Assembly: GCF_000003815.2 (NCBI RefSeq)
Contig: NC_049987.1
Span: 21,028,187-21,092,186, forward strand
Length of the DNA stretch: 64,000 bases
Reading direction: 5' to 3'
DNA from: Branchiostoma floridae
Lineage: Eukaryota; Chordata; Leptocardii; Amphioxiformes; Branchiostomatidae
Made by a program: the position numbers and the translations under genes
The notes under the pieces: generated by a model
Seen by the model: the letters and a program-made list of their open reading frames with translations, nothing else
Told to the model about the DNA's origin: nothing
Database searches by the model: none
Shown: piece after piece, positions 1-12,001 of the stretch
How positions within the stretch are numbered: the stretch's first letter is position 1
Layout: the number at the start of each line of letters is the position of its first letter

Positions 1-4
1 TTAC

Positions 5-3000
5 CTGGACAGGGCACCCCCGTGTCACAATCTTGTGCCTCCTGATCTGGCCCAACACAGTCTGCCCCGCCGTGAGCTGGTGCAGGATTGGTGCAGCTTC
101 GGTCCCGAGTCTCTGTCCCGTTTCCACACGTCACGCTACAGCTGGACCATGGACTCCAGTCGGACCAACCGCCATCAACTACAGAAAACAGATACCAGGT
201 ATGTTTTAGCAAATTTCGGACGTACATTTTAAGAAGTATATTAAGGAAACATCTTAAGGGATATATTTGTTACATTTAATACAACGATGTGTCGTCGTGT
301 GTGTAGTAACTGGTAGATTGTTTGTTGGGCGGAATCATTATGTCCCAGGTCAGATACTCACCATACCAATGTCTAAATTTACGTGTCAACATTAGCGACT
401 TAGAACCGTAATTTATTCCATACAGCTATAATGTGATAATGTTCTGACTCTAAACTTAAGCATTGGATGTGTTATTTTTTCAAGCGAAGACGTTGCAGAA
501 TTTACTACAGGAAAGGAATAGAATTGACTTACCTGGACAGGGCACCCCCGTGTCACAATCTTGTACCTCCTCATCTGGTCCAACACAGTCTGCCCCGCCG
601 TGAGCTGGTGCAGGATTGGTGCAGCTTCGGTTCCGAGTCTCCGTCCCGCTTCCACACGTCACGCTACAGTCGGACCATGGGCCCCAGTCGGACCATTCGC
701 CGTCAACTGTATACAAAACAGATTCTAATTAGTCTAGACTCTAGATCAAAATTTGAATAAATATTGTAATGGGGGGAGGGGGCACTATCAAGGCCGTTTC
801 ACACTTGTTTCCTTGAGGACGAAAAGGACCCCAACGAGAGAAACTTTTAAAGTTTTGAGTAGCTAGATTGTTCCCTTTTGTGAAAAGAGTGTTTTAGAAT
901 CACAGGTGTGATTTAAGTACTGATACTTACCTGGACAGGGCACCGCCGTGTCACAATCTTGTGCCTCCTGATCTGGTCCAACACAGTCTGCCCCGCCGTG
1001 AGCTGGTGCAGGATTGGTGCAGCTTCGGTCCCGAGTCTCCGTCCCGTTTCCACACGTCACGCTACAGCCGGACCATGGACTCCAGTCGGACCATTCGCCG
1101 TCAACTACAGAAAACAGATTCCAGGTATGTTTTAGCAAATTTCGGACGTACATTTTAAGAAGACTACTGAAGAAACATGTAATACAACTACAAAGGGAAA
1201 CATTTGCCACCTCATACAACAATTATGTTCTCTCAACTAAAGGACTGGAGGTCTTATTTTTACAGGCAAAGACTTTGCAAAATTTAATACAGGTATAGCA
1301 ATTGAATTTAGAGTTACCTGGACAGGGCACCCCCGTGTCACAATCTTGTATCTCCTCATCTGGCCCAACACAGTCTGCCCCGCCGTGAGCTGGTGCAGGA
1401 TTAGTGCAGCTTCGGTCCCGAGTCTGCGTCCCGCTTCCACACGTCACGCTACAGCCGGACCATGGACTCCAGTCGGACCATTCACCGTCAACTACAGAAA
1501 ACAGATTCCCAGGTATGTTTCACCAAATTTCGGACGTAAATTTTAAGACTACTATAACTACTACTACTACTACCACTGCTATGCGGTTTAGCGTCCGTTG
1601 TTGCCTGTCTTCCAGGGGTTGGACGTTTCGTCAACGCATTTCGGTCTGATTGCAGCTCTCCTTTCGTCTCTGTCAAGGGCGTTGGCTTTTTGCAAGTGCG
1701 GTTTTCTAATATACTCATTGACACTGTCTACCCATCTTCTCTAGGGGCGCCCACGCGAGTTCTGGCCCACTACAGACAAGTTCATGACATTTCTTGGCCA
1801 GTTGTCGTGGGTCATTCTTTGCACGTGGTCATACAAGTGGAGTCGATTGTAGCGCAGGATGTTGTGAAGGCTGTGAGTACCTAGCCTACACCTAAGCTGT
1901 TCAGATTGCACTCTTTCTGCTAGTCTTCTAATGCATACCCATCTGATCATGGCATTGTCGCACATATCTAGCTTCATCAAGTCTTCGGCAGACATTGCCC
2001 AATTCCCCAAAGCGTATAGCATAACACTTCTGACGCAGGAGCTATAGACATGCCCCCAGTTTCTGAAGGGGATGTTGCGGTTTTAATAAGGGAACATCTA
2101 ATACAACTACAGAGGGACATATTTGTCACTTTCATACAACGATTATGTTCTCCCAACTGAAGGACTGAAGGTCTTATTTTTTTTAGGCAAAGACGTTGCA
2201 AAAGCTAATACAGGTATAGGAATAGAATTGTCTTACCTGGACAGGGCACCCCCGTGTCACAATCTTGTACCTCCTGATCTGGTCCAACACAGTCTGCCCC
2301 GCCGTGAGCTGGTGCAGGATTGGTGCAGCTTCGGTCCCGAGTCTCCGTCCCGCTTCCACACGTCACGCTACAGCCGGACCATGGGCCCCAGTCGGACCAT
2401 TCGCCGTCAACTACAGAAAACAGATTTCCAGGTACATGTATGTTTCAGCAAATTTAGGAAACTTCTAAAGGGATATGTTTGTCACTTTCATACAACAATT
2501 ATGTTCTCCCAACTGAAGGACTGGGGGTGTTATTTTTTCAGGCAAAGACATTACAAAATCTTATACAGGTATAGCAATATAATTTAGCCTTACCTGGACA
2601 GGGCACCAGCGTGTCACAATCTTGTACCTCCTGATCTGGCCCAACACAGTCTGCCCCGCCGTGAGCCGGTGCAGGATTGGTGCAGCTTCGGTCCCGAGTC
2701 TGCGTCCCGCTTCCACACGTCACGCTACAGCCGGACCATGGACTCCAGTCGGACCATTCGCCGTCAACTACAGTAAACAGATTCCAGTTAAGTTTCAGCA
2801 AATTTCGGGCCCACAGTTTACAAAGAGTACTAAGGAAACATTTAATACAATACAAATACATACTTATACGGACGTATTTGTCACTTTAAAAGAACGATTA
2901 TGTTCTCCTATCTGAAGGAATGGAGGTGTTACTTTTCTGGGGATGACTTTTCAAAACTTAATACAGGTATAGCATTAGACTTACCTGGACAGGACACCCC

Positions 3001-4312
3001 CGTGTCACAATCTTGTACCTCCTCATCTGGCCCAACACAGTCTGCCCCGCCGTGAGCTGGTGCAGGATTGGTGCAGCTTCGGTCCCGAGTCTGCGTCCCG
3101 CTTCCACACGTCACGCTACAGCCGGACCATGGACTCCAGTCGGACCATTCACCGTCAACTACAGAAAACAGATTCCAGATAGGTTTCAGCAAATTTCGGG
3201 CCTACATTTTAGGAGGACTACGAAGGAAACATCTAATACAACTACATAGGGACATATTTGACACTTTCATACAACGATTATGTTCTCTCAACTGAAGGAG
3301 TGGAGGTGTTATTTTTCTGGGGATGACTTTGCAAAAGATGATACAGGTATAGCAATATAATTTAGACTTACCTGGACAGGGCACCCCCGTGTCACAATCT
3401 TGTACCTCCTCATCTGGCCCAACACAGTCTGTCCCGCCGTGAGCTGGTGCAGGATTGGTGCAGCTTCGGTCCCGAGTCTCCGTCCCGTTTCCACACGTCA
3501 CGCTACAGCCGGACCATGGACTCCAGTCGGACCATTCACCGTCAACTACAGAAAACAGATTCCAGTTAAGTTTCAGCAAATTTCGGGCCCACAGTTTACA
3601 AAGAGTACTAAGGAAACATTTAATACAATGCAAATACATACTTATACGGACGTATTTGTCACTTTAAAAGAACGATTATGTTCTCCTATCTGAAGGAATG
3701 GAGGTGTTACTTTTCTGGGGATGACTTTTCAAAACTTAATACAGGTAGAGCATTAGACTTACCTGGACAGGGCACCCCCGTATCACAATCTTGTACCTCC
3801 TCATCTGGTCCAACACAGTCTGCCCCGCCGTGAGCTGGTGCAGGATTGGTACAGCTTCGGTCCCGAGTCTGCGTCCCGCTTCCACACGTCACGCTGCAGC
3901 CGGACCATGGGCCCCAGTCGGACCAACCGCCATCAACTGTATACAAAACAGACTCTACTTAGTCTAGATCACAATTTGAATAAATATTTTAATGGGGGGG
4001 AAAGCACTATCAGGGACATTTTACACTTGTTTCCTTGAAGACAAAAAAAACGGGAGAAACTTTGGAGTAGATTGTTTCTTTTTGATAAAGTATGTTTTAG
4101 AATCGCAGGTGTGACCAAAGACTGATACTTACCTGGACAGGGCACCCCCGTGTCACAATCTTGTACAAGTGCTTCCTGATCTGGTCCAACACAGTCTGCC
4201 CCGCCGTGAGCTGGTGCAGGATTGGTGCAGCTTCGGTCCCGAGTCTCCGTCCCGATTCCACACGTCACGCTACAGCCGGACCATGGGCCCCAGTCGGACC
4301 AACCGCCATCAA
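5..4312 (-). CDS. TSP1-repeat exon array of a secreted modular protein (partial)
   Basis: Ten working exons each encode one thrombospondin type 1 repeat. In reading order they are 4133-4312, 3763-3936, 3372-3545, 2985-3158, 2594-2767, 2237-2410, 1318-1491, 931-1104, 533-706 and 5-178. All are 174 bases except the first (180, two extra codons). Each starts after an AG and ends at a GTAA/GTAAG donor, in phase 1 at both ends, so any exon can be gained or lost without breaking the frame. Each carries the core [15 protein letters not shown] and six cysteines. TSP1 repeats act outside the cell and bind glycosaminoglycans or other matrix partners; the tryptophans are often C-mannosylated (family knowledge). 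The copies are nearly identical and even their introns are alike. The gene continues past the left edge, so its C-terminus and identity are unknown. Joining it to the Sushi exons at 6251-7732 is inference from strand, order and phase. Confidence 0.85.
1575..2065 (-). mobile_element. LINE 3' fragment in a TSP1 intron
   Basis: On the minus strand the intron between two TSP1 exons (1318-1491 and 2237-2410) encodes the tail of a non-LTR retrotransposon reverse transcriptase: a run like [20 protein letters not shown] followed by [26 protein letters not shown] and SRGRP, the usual order after the RT core in CR1/Jockey-type elements. The reading then shifts frame near 1730 and continues as [18 protein letters not shown]. 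Only the last few hundred bases are present, as expected for a 5'-truncated insertion. The clade is not certain. Confidence 0.6.
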
Positions 4313-4512
4313 CTGAATACAAAACAGGTTCTAGTTAGTCTAGATCAAAATTTGAATAAATCTTGTAATGGGAGGGGGGCACTATCAGGGACATTTTACA
4401 CTTGTTTCCTTGAGGACAAAAAGGAACAACGGGAGAAACGTTTGAGTAGATTGTTCCTTTTTGATGAAGTATGTTTTAGAATCACAGGTGTGACCAAAGG
4501 ACTGATACTTAC

Positions 4513-4686
4513 CTGGACAGGGCACCCCCGTGTCACAGACTTGTACCTCCTCATCTGGCCCAACACAGTCTGCCCCGCCGTGAGCTGGTGCAGGATTGGT
4601 GCAGCTTCGGTCCCGAGTCTCCGTCCCGATTCCACACGTCACGCTACAGCTGGACCATGGGCCCCAGTCGGACCAACCGCCATCAA
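4513..4686 (-). pseudogene. Eleventh TSP1 exon copy without an acceptor
   Basis: This copy has the full TSP1 coding sequence and a good donor (plus-strand CTTAC at 4508-4512). At its 5' edge the sequence departs from the family directly after the first codons: instead of the CTGTAG or similar acceptor there is GGAGAACATG, with an in-frame stop just beyond. As it stands splicing would have to skip it and join the Sushi exon to 4133-4312, which phase allows. It may be a duplication breakpoint, or an assembly join between collapsed repeats. Confidence 0.55.
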
Positions 4687-4934
4687 CATGTTCTCCTTAT
4701 GTATAGATAAAAGCATGGGAATTTTATTTATTGAACATCAGGCATGTGGTCTTTTTATAGGAACAGACTTAGAAGCTTGTAGTTTGGCAATAGCAATGAA
4801 ACTTGAAATGTTCTGATCGTTTGCATTTTCTTTGGTTTTATGAAACGTCTGGAAAGGTCTTATACAAAACATTATAATAAACCTCACTTCTATCTGTCGG
4901 GAAATTTTAGAATCTACTTATGTTAACTCCAAAT

Positions 4935-5095
4935 ATAGAGTGTATGGCCCAGATCGTTGAGGTCCTTGATTCGAATCTCCTATAACGTTGCCGTTGTGCC
5001 TTTTAGAAGTCACTTAACACAAGCTTCCTCACTCATTCACTCAGTAAATCACTTCCATACTCGTATGGGTGGTCTGTCAAGCTTCTACACGGGTA
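4935..5095 (+). mobile_element. tRNA-derived SINE fragment
   Basis: The stretch AGATCGTTGAGGTCCTTG followed by ATTCGAATCTCC resembles an RNA polymerase III B box, and the body that follows (CACTTAACACAAGCTTCC then CTCACTCATTCACTCAG) is the type of tail seen in invertebrate tRNA SINEs. It is incomplete at the 5' end. Confidence 0.4.
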
Positions 5096-6155
5096 AGCGA
5101 GTAACTAGTTGCGGTTTGGAACGTTTTTCTGATAAGAAGATAAATGGAGGTACCGTGTTTGAGCAGAGCCTCACCTTGCGCACCTGCAAGAACTCTTCAC
5201 TTCGAAAAAAGCAGTGGTGTTATGAAATTAGTGGATGAAACAAAGCTGTCCGGGTATGCAGCTTGCATATGCAATGAAATTGTTTGGTTTGCAATTCGCT
5301 TCTCCGCTTTTTGTCGTAACACTGATGAGGTTCGACAACCTTGCATGGTGCACAAACTCACAGATATACAACAGGAAGACCAGCCAAAGCAGTACTTCAC
5401 TTCCTTGGAGAACATGTAAATGATAAGTTGGAAGCAGCAAAAAGTGAAGAACAAGAGTTCGTAGACCTCATATCTCCACGAAATAGTCTGATTATGTAAA
5501 TGACTTCCACATTTGCATAATCTATGCTAAGTTATGTACACCTGTAAGTAACCTACGCTGGTTACTATGTTGATTGTCCATGCATTACCCACATCGATGA
5601 ATTATGGCACTTTTGCATTAATTATGCAAATTAAGGACTTATTTGCATATTAGGTATTTGATAATGTTCCACCTGCCCCAAACTACATATATTGCACGTA
5701 TCTGAGTTCTGTAAAGGAAACACTGCAAATACAGATTTTCCTCATTAAATATGCAAATTAAGTGCCAGTTTGCATAATTTGCATTTCATGATGTACATCT
5801 CTATCTAAGCTACCTACATACCAAATATCATGTAAATTTGTCATTCCCTTCTTCAGTTATCGTCCTTAGAAGATTTTGACAAAAATGCCCCTGCAGTTCC
5901 AGAGCAACCTGCTAGGGGAACCAAAGATAAACCAGATATCCCTTATGTCACAAGCTATCTGGTATCCAAAAATCAAGACCATAGCACATCCAGTTCAAAA
6001 GATAAAAAAAAAATGAATTTCTGCTGCAGTACCAAGGTCACATACCAGGGGGCCCAAAATTGACCTTGACCTTTGTCTTTCCAACACCTACCAACAAACC
6101 AAATATCATTTTAATCCATCCAGAGGTTCTTGAGTTATGTTCACTACAAAAGCCG

Positions 6156-6208
6156 GACACACAGACACACACACACACACACACACACAGGCAGACAGAC
6201 AGACAGAC
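6156..6208. repeat. CA / GACA microsatellite
   Basis: Simple repeat: about ten or more CA units followed by GACA units, read on the plus strand. Confidence 0.95.
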
Positions 6209-6250
6209 TCAAAACTATATCTCCATTTTTCATGGAGATAAAAAGCATAC

Positions 6251-7732
6251 TTTCACATTCTAGATCCGTCCCCACTGGCCAGGACACCCATTTGCCGTTC
6301 TCGCACAGCTTGTCAGGAGAACCTCCAGTATGGACGTATCCAGATGGGCATGTGAAGGTGCAGATTTGGCCGGCTGGGTAAATGGGTTGGTTAGCACAGT
6401 CGCTTGTGTAACCTTCGGGATGAATGGGTGGACTCGTGCATGGGTTGCCTAAACAGAAGCAAGATGGTTGATTAAATGTTCATCTCATCTCGTATCTCAG
6501 ACAAAGAGGTGGTTGAGACTTGAAAGTAAATCATATTAACATAATTCTATTTGAAGCCATAAGAAGCAACATAAAGAGAAATAATGTTGAAGGTGAAGCT
6601 GATAAGATTTCCATTTCTGCAAGGCTTATGATGAAGCACCTTGACAAACAAAATGTATCAAAATCCCAAATAAAATCGACCCCTTTAGTTAAGAATGCCA
6701 GGAGGCTAAAAGCTATACCACTTCTTCATTCGTCCAAGAACTGTCTACCTTTAAGGGATCAGGACCATAAAACTGTACAAAAAACGACGTATGAAAACCT
6801 TAAGTTCATCTGCACTACCACAGAAAGCCACAAGGCGGTCCATAAACTCTTTTGTTTTATTTTTTTTGAGACACCCACCCAGATACTAAATATCATAAAG
6901 ATCCATCCATATTTTCGCTAGGTATTCTGTTCACAAATAAACGCGCACACCAAACCAACCAACCAACCAACCAACCACCAAACAAATAAACAAACAAACA
7001 AACAAACCAAACAACAAACGCTGAAACACACTGCGAAAGTAAAGTAAGACTCACAATTGCACTTCAAACCGCGCCCTCCTCTCCACGGACGGGGTCCGCG
7101 TTTGCCCCTGCATTGCCTCTTTCTCCCTCCTCTGCCCTTCACACATCCCAGGATACAGCTTAGGGTGCAGATGGTGTTTTTAGGGTACCTCCCACGAGAA
7201 TTCGGGCTCCTGTTGCATGATGTTTCTACGTTTGGGAACGTCAGAGCCCTGCACGTGGCTGTAAGGTTAAGAAATTTATATCCTTAGTACATTACCTCTG
7301 TGTTTGATACAGATAAATGTTGCCTAGTATACAAGAAACAAAGAACTAAGAATGTACCGTTTGACGATAATGTACTGGAAGTCAGAGTTTTATACTATAA
7401 AGCTTAATGCTTCCAAAGCGCTTTGACAAGTGCTGTAACACGTACTGTGCAGAGCTTTCCCAATCTTAAAAGTATCCATTGTAAACATTCAAGACTCTAG
7501 AATTGTTTTGATATGCAATGCCCAGATGCATACACCAAGTCTGTTAGTCACTAGCATTTGCCAATGATACACTCGTATAAGTATGGACTTTTTTCTGAGA
7601 TCTTTTGCATTGTTATGTGGCAAATGTTACATGTATTTTACAAAAAAAGACAAGTTGCACGACGTACCTTTTCCGTAGACAGGAGACACGTTAAGTATCA
7701 AGACGAGAGGAACTAGGAAGCAAATGATGGCC
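6251..7732 (-). CDS. 5' exons: signal peptide plus two Sushi (CCP) domains
   Basis: Three short exons too small to show as long frames. Exon 7668-7732 encodes a hydrophobic run (IICFLVPLVLILNVSPVYG) that looks like the core of a signal peptide; its acceptor is TATAG and no in-frame ATG lies in it, so the start codon should be in an exon further right that I did not find. Exon 7055-7258 (68 codons) reads TCRALTFPNVETSC, then TICTLSC, a basic loop, W and a final C-N-C: a Sushi-like pattern, arginine-rich. Exon 6251-6448 (66 codons) reads DCANQPIYPAGQICTFTC, SGYVHTGG, CENGKW and a last C, a clear Sushi domain. All junctions are phase 1, matching the TSP1 exons downstream. Sushi modules mediate protein or carbohydrate recognition in complement-like and adhesion proteins. 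The Sushi call at 6251 is strong, the one at 7055 moderate, the signal exon weaker. Confidence 0.6.
6951..7015. repeat. AACC / AAAC microsatellite
   Basis: Simple repeat of AACC units that turns into AAAC units, in the intron between the two Sushi exons. Confidence 0.95.
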
Positions 7733-8154
7733 CTATACACGCAGATATGAAAAATATGGCATTCTTATTAAAATGGCAATATTTGTGTGTGGGGGGGGGG
7801 GGTGCGTGCAAGCGCATGTGCGTGTGTATTTGTATACGTGTATGTGCCCCCTCCGAGACATTGCTTTTAATTTGTGAATCCGAAATTGATCATGTTGATG
7901 GATTGCTATTATTGTTGGTAGTTTAGTTTGTACTGACCTACCAAATAAACCCATAGCAGCTTTTTTAGCAGCTTACATGTGTGTCAGCATTACAGACAGA
8001 CACTCATTACTAAAGGCATTGTCCATCTGGATGTTAGATGGTACGAATAGATCTATTGTGATATTAGCATGAAAGCTCATCTGTGTTGGTATAATCCATT
8101 TCTTAAGTTTTTCACTGTCAATCAACCCAAATTTTTTCTAACTTCGAATTTTCA

Positions 8155-8394
8155 GTCGCTCTTCCGTCGACCTTCGTCACCGGGACATTTCATTACCCTG
8201 GACAAAGCCCAAATATTGGACACCGAACCGGATTACTTCATGAGGGGGGTAAAGGAGGCCATCAGAGGCATACATAAGAGCACATCAGCCGACACTTAAC
8301 AGAGACGGGGGCCGATATCGCTTGCCAGGTATCTACGATTCTTTACTCGAGTCAAGTGTCCTTATACCCCCTTCACATTAGGCGCGATTCGATC
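8155..8394 (+). mobile_element. Degraded Penelope-like element, C-terminal endonuclease tail
   Basis: The plus strand encodes, in pieces, the motif series FITLDKAQILDTEPD, MRGVKEAIRGIH and LNRDGGRYRLPGIYDSLL. That order is known from the end of GIY-YIG endonuclease regions of Penelope-like retroelements. The copy is short and broken, and it runs into the assembly gap. Family assignment rests on motif memory alone. Confidence 0.5.
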
Positions 8395-9372
8395 NNNNNN
8401 NNNNNNNNNNNNNNNNNNNNNNNNNNNNNNNNNNNNNNNNNNNNNNNNNNNNNNNNNNNNNNNNNNNNNNNNNNNNNNNNNNNNNNNNNNNNNNNNNNNN
8501 NNNNNNNNNNNNNNNNNNNNNNNNNNNNNNNNNNNNNNNNNNNNNNNNNNNNNNNNNNNNNNNNNNNNNNNNNNNNNNNNNNNNNNNNNNNNNNNNNNNN
8601 NNNNNNNNNNNNNNNNNNNNNNNNNNNNNNNNNNNNNNNNNNNNNNNNNNNNNNNNNNNNNNNNNNNNNNNNNNNNNNNNNNNNNNNNNNNNNNNNNNNN
8701 NNNNNNNNNNNNNNNNNNNNNNNNNNNNNNNNNNNNNNNNNNNNNNNNNNNNNNNNNNNNNNNNNNNNNNNNNNNNNNNNNNNNNNNNNNNNNNNNNNNN
8801 NNNNNNNNNNNNNNNNNNNNNNNNNNNNNNNNNNNNNNNNNNNNNNNNNNNNNNNNNNNNNNNNNNNNNNNNNNNNNNNNNNNNNNNNNNNNNNNNNNNN
8901 NNNNNNNNNNNNNNNNNNNNNNNNNNNNNNNNNNNNNNNNNNNNNNNNNNNNNNNNNNNNNNNNNNNNNNNNNNNNNNNNNNNNNNNNNNNNNNNNNNNN
9001 NNNNNNNNNNNNNNNNNNNNNNNNNNNNNNNNNNNNNNNNNNNNNNNNNNNNNNNNNNNNNNNNNNNNNNNNNNNNNNNNNNNNNNNNNNNNNNNNNNNN
9101 NNNNNNNNNNNNNNNNNNNNNNNNNNNNNNNNNNNNNNNNNNNNNNNNNNNNNNNNNNNNNNNNNNNNNNNNNNNNNNNNNNNNNNNNNNNNNNNNNNNN
9201 NNNNNNNNNNNNNNNNNNNNNNNNNNNNNNNNNNNNNNNNNNNNNNNNNNNNNNNNNNNNNNNNNNNNNNNNNNNNNNNNNNNNNNNNNNNNNNNNNNNN
9301 NNNNNNNNNNNNNNNNNNNNNNNNNNNNNNNNNNNNNNNNNNNNNNNNNNNNNNNNNNNNNNNNNNNNNNNN
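8395..9372. other. Assembly gap (978 N)
   Basis: Run of N only. Nothing can be said of its content; open frames that cross it are artefacts. Confidence 1.
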
Positions 9373-9580
9373 GAAGAAATGGCTGAGTTCCCCCTTCCCG
9401 TCAGGGTCATGCCTCCTCGTAATTTAGAGCTCGCAGACTCATCGTCCGATCGAATCGCGCCTAATGTGAAGGGGGTATTAGGTCACGTGCTCAGAGTAAT
9501 TGAATCACCACTCCTGACGAAGGTCGACGGAAGAGCGACTGAAAATTCAAGGTGAGAAAAAATTTTGTGTTGATTGAAAA

Positions 9581-11800
9581 AGGTCTGTTGTGATGTAATC
9601 GCGGTTGGTGACTTCAATTTGGGATCTTCCGGCTCGAGACTTTGTAGGTTATCTTAATAAATATTCAATGGATTCATTATTTTGTGCTTGTGAAATTATG
9701 CAAATGATCACTTAATCTATATAAAAAAAATTCATAGACATAAAAGTTGTAACCTTAGGAAGACGACTAATCAAGTCGATGAGAACCTGATTTGAATTTG
9801 AATAAGAGGACATACTATTAAATTGTAATGGTAAATGATAGAACTTAGTAATATTGATTGTGTAATGCATGCAATGTTTAACGCCATAGGACAAACATTA
9901 TGCAAATTATGCATACTTAAAAGATAAATGTTATATAATGAGTGTTTCTTACATGAAAAGACGTGTAGGTTGGGTAAAACAATCATCAACACATATAAAT
10001 TATGCATATGAGGGAATGACAAACTGCCATTATATATTTATGGTAGTTAATTTAAATCCAATATTCATGGTATTTGTAAATTGAGTAGAGACAAACTTCA
10101 CGTGATAACCAATTTGTTGGAAAATTTCAAAAATTTTACTATGCCGTTTTGTTTTTCAAACCATTAAGTATTTCACGGTGGCTTGGGTTCTTTAAAGTTA
10201 AACGCTTGTGAAGTATTGTTTTTGTAATTTGTAAATTTGAGAGGTTACAGAAGAATTGTATTGGTTAATGGAGTATGGCGTCCACGTATACCAGCTTAAC
10301 TTAACACCACGCAAATAAAACAAGAAATGCCTGTAGAAATTATGCAAGTTGATGATCATATTTTTGCTATATGTCCTTGATATCTAAACCAACATAGGAA
10401 ATACTCTATGTGATATTTTGTAAAGAAATATCCAAACACAACGTTAAGAATAAGTTATAACTGCTTGCCAGCTGTACAGCTTTACTAAAAAACCAGACAA
10501 GCCAGTTTGCTAGGGCATAGGTCAAGGATAACATGTCAAACTGGTCGCAAACTCCTCGGCCAGCTAACTCGTTTGGCATGTTGTCTGTCTATATTTGTCA
10601 AATTTCTATTATTTTTCCAGCGACCTGTGGGGCCTGGTAGAGGCTTACTGACCTCACACTTGCTTGAGTATATAATATATATGAATGACGTATTTGGTCG
10701 CCAACTTAACCTTAACAAAAGATATAAGTACGGCACTCTTACTGACTTGAATATACTCACTCCTGTGGCCACTCCCTTGCGTCTATCTACTTAAAAAAAA
10801 TTGAAATTTTGAGAGTACGACCACGTATCGAAAATTTTTAATAAGGAAGTCATACGGACTTGACATACGCAAAGGAACAAGTGACAGGAGAGAATGCGAA
10901 GCACGTATGCGGATGCCTTTAGGGCAAACACCTAGACAAAGGTCTATCGGTAGGTTGCACTCGGTACCACATGGAGCCATCTCCAACTCATGTTGTCTAA
11001 TCAGCTATAAATAGCTAACTTCCTCTTCCTCCGTGGATGGAAATGAAGAATATCCCCCTAGCTTTAAGAACAGTCGAGTTCCAGTTTCTTCAAACTGTCT
11101 AGTTTCCGTATATTTTTTGAGAGAAAAGATTTTCAGGTAAAAAGACGATACACAAAATTGGGAATTTTCACGTGGAATTAAACCTATATTTTAGTCACGA
11201 AAATGACTGATATTGTCGAAAAGAGAATACTCTTAGGTGTAATCAAGCCAATAATATAGAAATTCTAGCACTGAGATTTTCACAATAACCCGACGCGCGA
11301 GGTATGACAACATGCGTGCGGCCTACAGAACGTATGGACCGGGTGAATCTGAGTAAACGGGGCGAATGACTTCCAACGCGTAGGCATACAAGGAGGTGAG
11401 GCCTGGGCCCAAAAACCAATTTTCACCCAAAACACATCACTTGTTACTTGTTTTTTAGCCACAGAAGACTTAGATAATATTTCGCAGTAGATCATGAGAA
11501 AAGTGAACTCAAACCCAAACCCTCGAGACCCCTTTTATGCCGCGCACTAATTGTCGCGGAAGAATTGGTGTGTGCAACGAGAAACCAACTGCTTGGTGGT
11601 AAATCTGGCCCGCCCCTTTTTTGGTTGCAACAATCTCCTCTGTCCGAATATCTCTTAATTTGGCGACGACAGTTGCAATTTAATCATGCTAGCTACAGAA
11701 AACAGACTCTATAGACGCTGTTGTCGTTGCGGGCGACCAGCTCGGTGCCAGGTATCGCCAGAATCATGTATAACTGCACTCTGGGTTCAGTTTCCTTCTT
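9581..11800. other. No gene recognised
   Basis: AT-rich sequence with scattered TTATGCAAAT-like words that recall the repeat at 5480-5900. The open frames are short, mutually overlapping and lack recognisable domains. I see no RNA gene. Confidence 0.5.
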
Positions 11801-11807
11801 GACTTAG

Positions 11808-12001
11808 GCTAGGGTCACATTTCCACAAAGGGATCCGGCCAAGTAGTTTTGAGGAACGAAAATCACGATATAACAGACAACAAAAATATAAAACGGATCA
11901 AAAATAATTCTACAGCATTCCTAGTGCATATTTATCGGCATGAACTTTAACTTTTCGTTTCCGCAAACAGCCCTGCCGAGCCCCGGGTACGAAATGTGAC
12001 A
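11808..12001. mobile_element. Foldback MITE-like element, first copy
   Basis: The left end TAGGCTAGGGTCACATTTCC and the right end GGTACGAAATGTGAC are imperfect inverted repeats. The interior has ACGAAAA on the left and TTTTCGTTTCCG on the right. The element at 17364-17576 has the same plan, so these look like two members of one non-autonomous DNA transposon family. Confidence 0.5.

Larger units (their letters stand above)
4687..6250. other. Intron or intergenic stretch with repeats, no gene seen
   Basis: No exon could be supported here. From about 4940 to 5090 there is a tRNA-like SINE fragment with a B-box-like stretch (GATTCGAATCTCC), followed by a SINE-type body. From about 5480 to 5900 runs an AT-rich dispersed repeat with many TTTGCAT / ATGCAAATTA words. 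A (CA)n then (GACA)n microsatellite lies at 6156-6208, just before the Sushi exon. Confidence 0.5.
8111..9580. repeat. Inverted repeat framing the assembly gap
   Basis: Two pairs of inverted arms surround the gap. Outer pair: 8111-8179 and 9515-9580 (core GACGAAGGTCGACGGAAGAG and its complement). Inner pair: 8363-8394 and 9448-9480 (core CCTAATGTGAAGGGGGTAT and its complement), which ends exactly at the N run. The left side has about 180 extra bases between the two arms that the right side lacks. Either the element is a true inverted duplication or the assembler placed two copies head to head. Confidence 0.7.

Noticed and set aside
35-4816. Plus-strand open frames such as 4169-4816 in the TSP1 region
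   Set aside because: They repeat with each TSP1 exon and are the antisense shadow of the minus-strand domains.
8356-9555. Long open frame on both strands around 8356-9555
   Set aside because: It consists mostly of the N run of the assembly gap.
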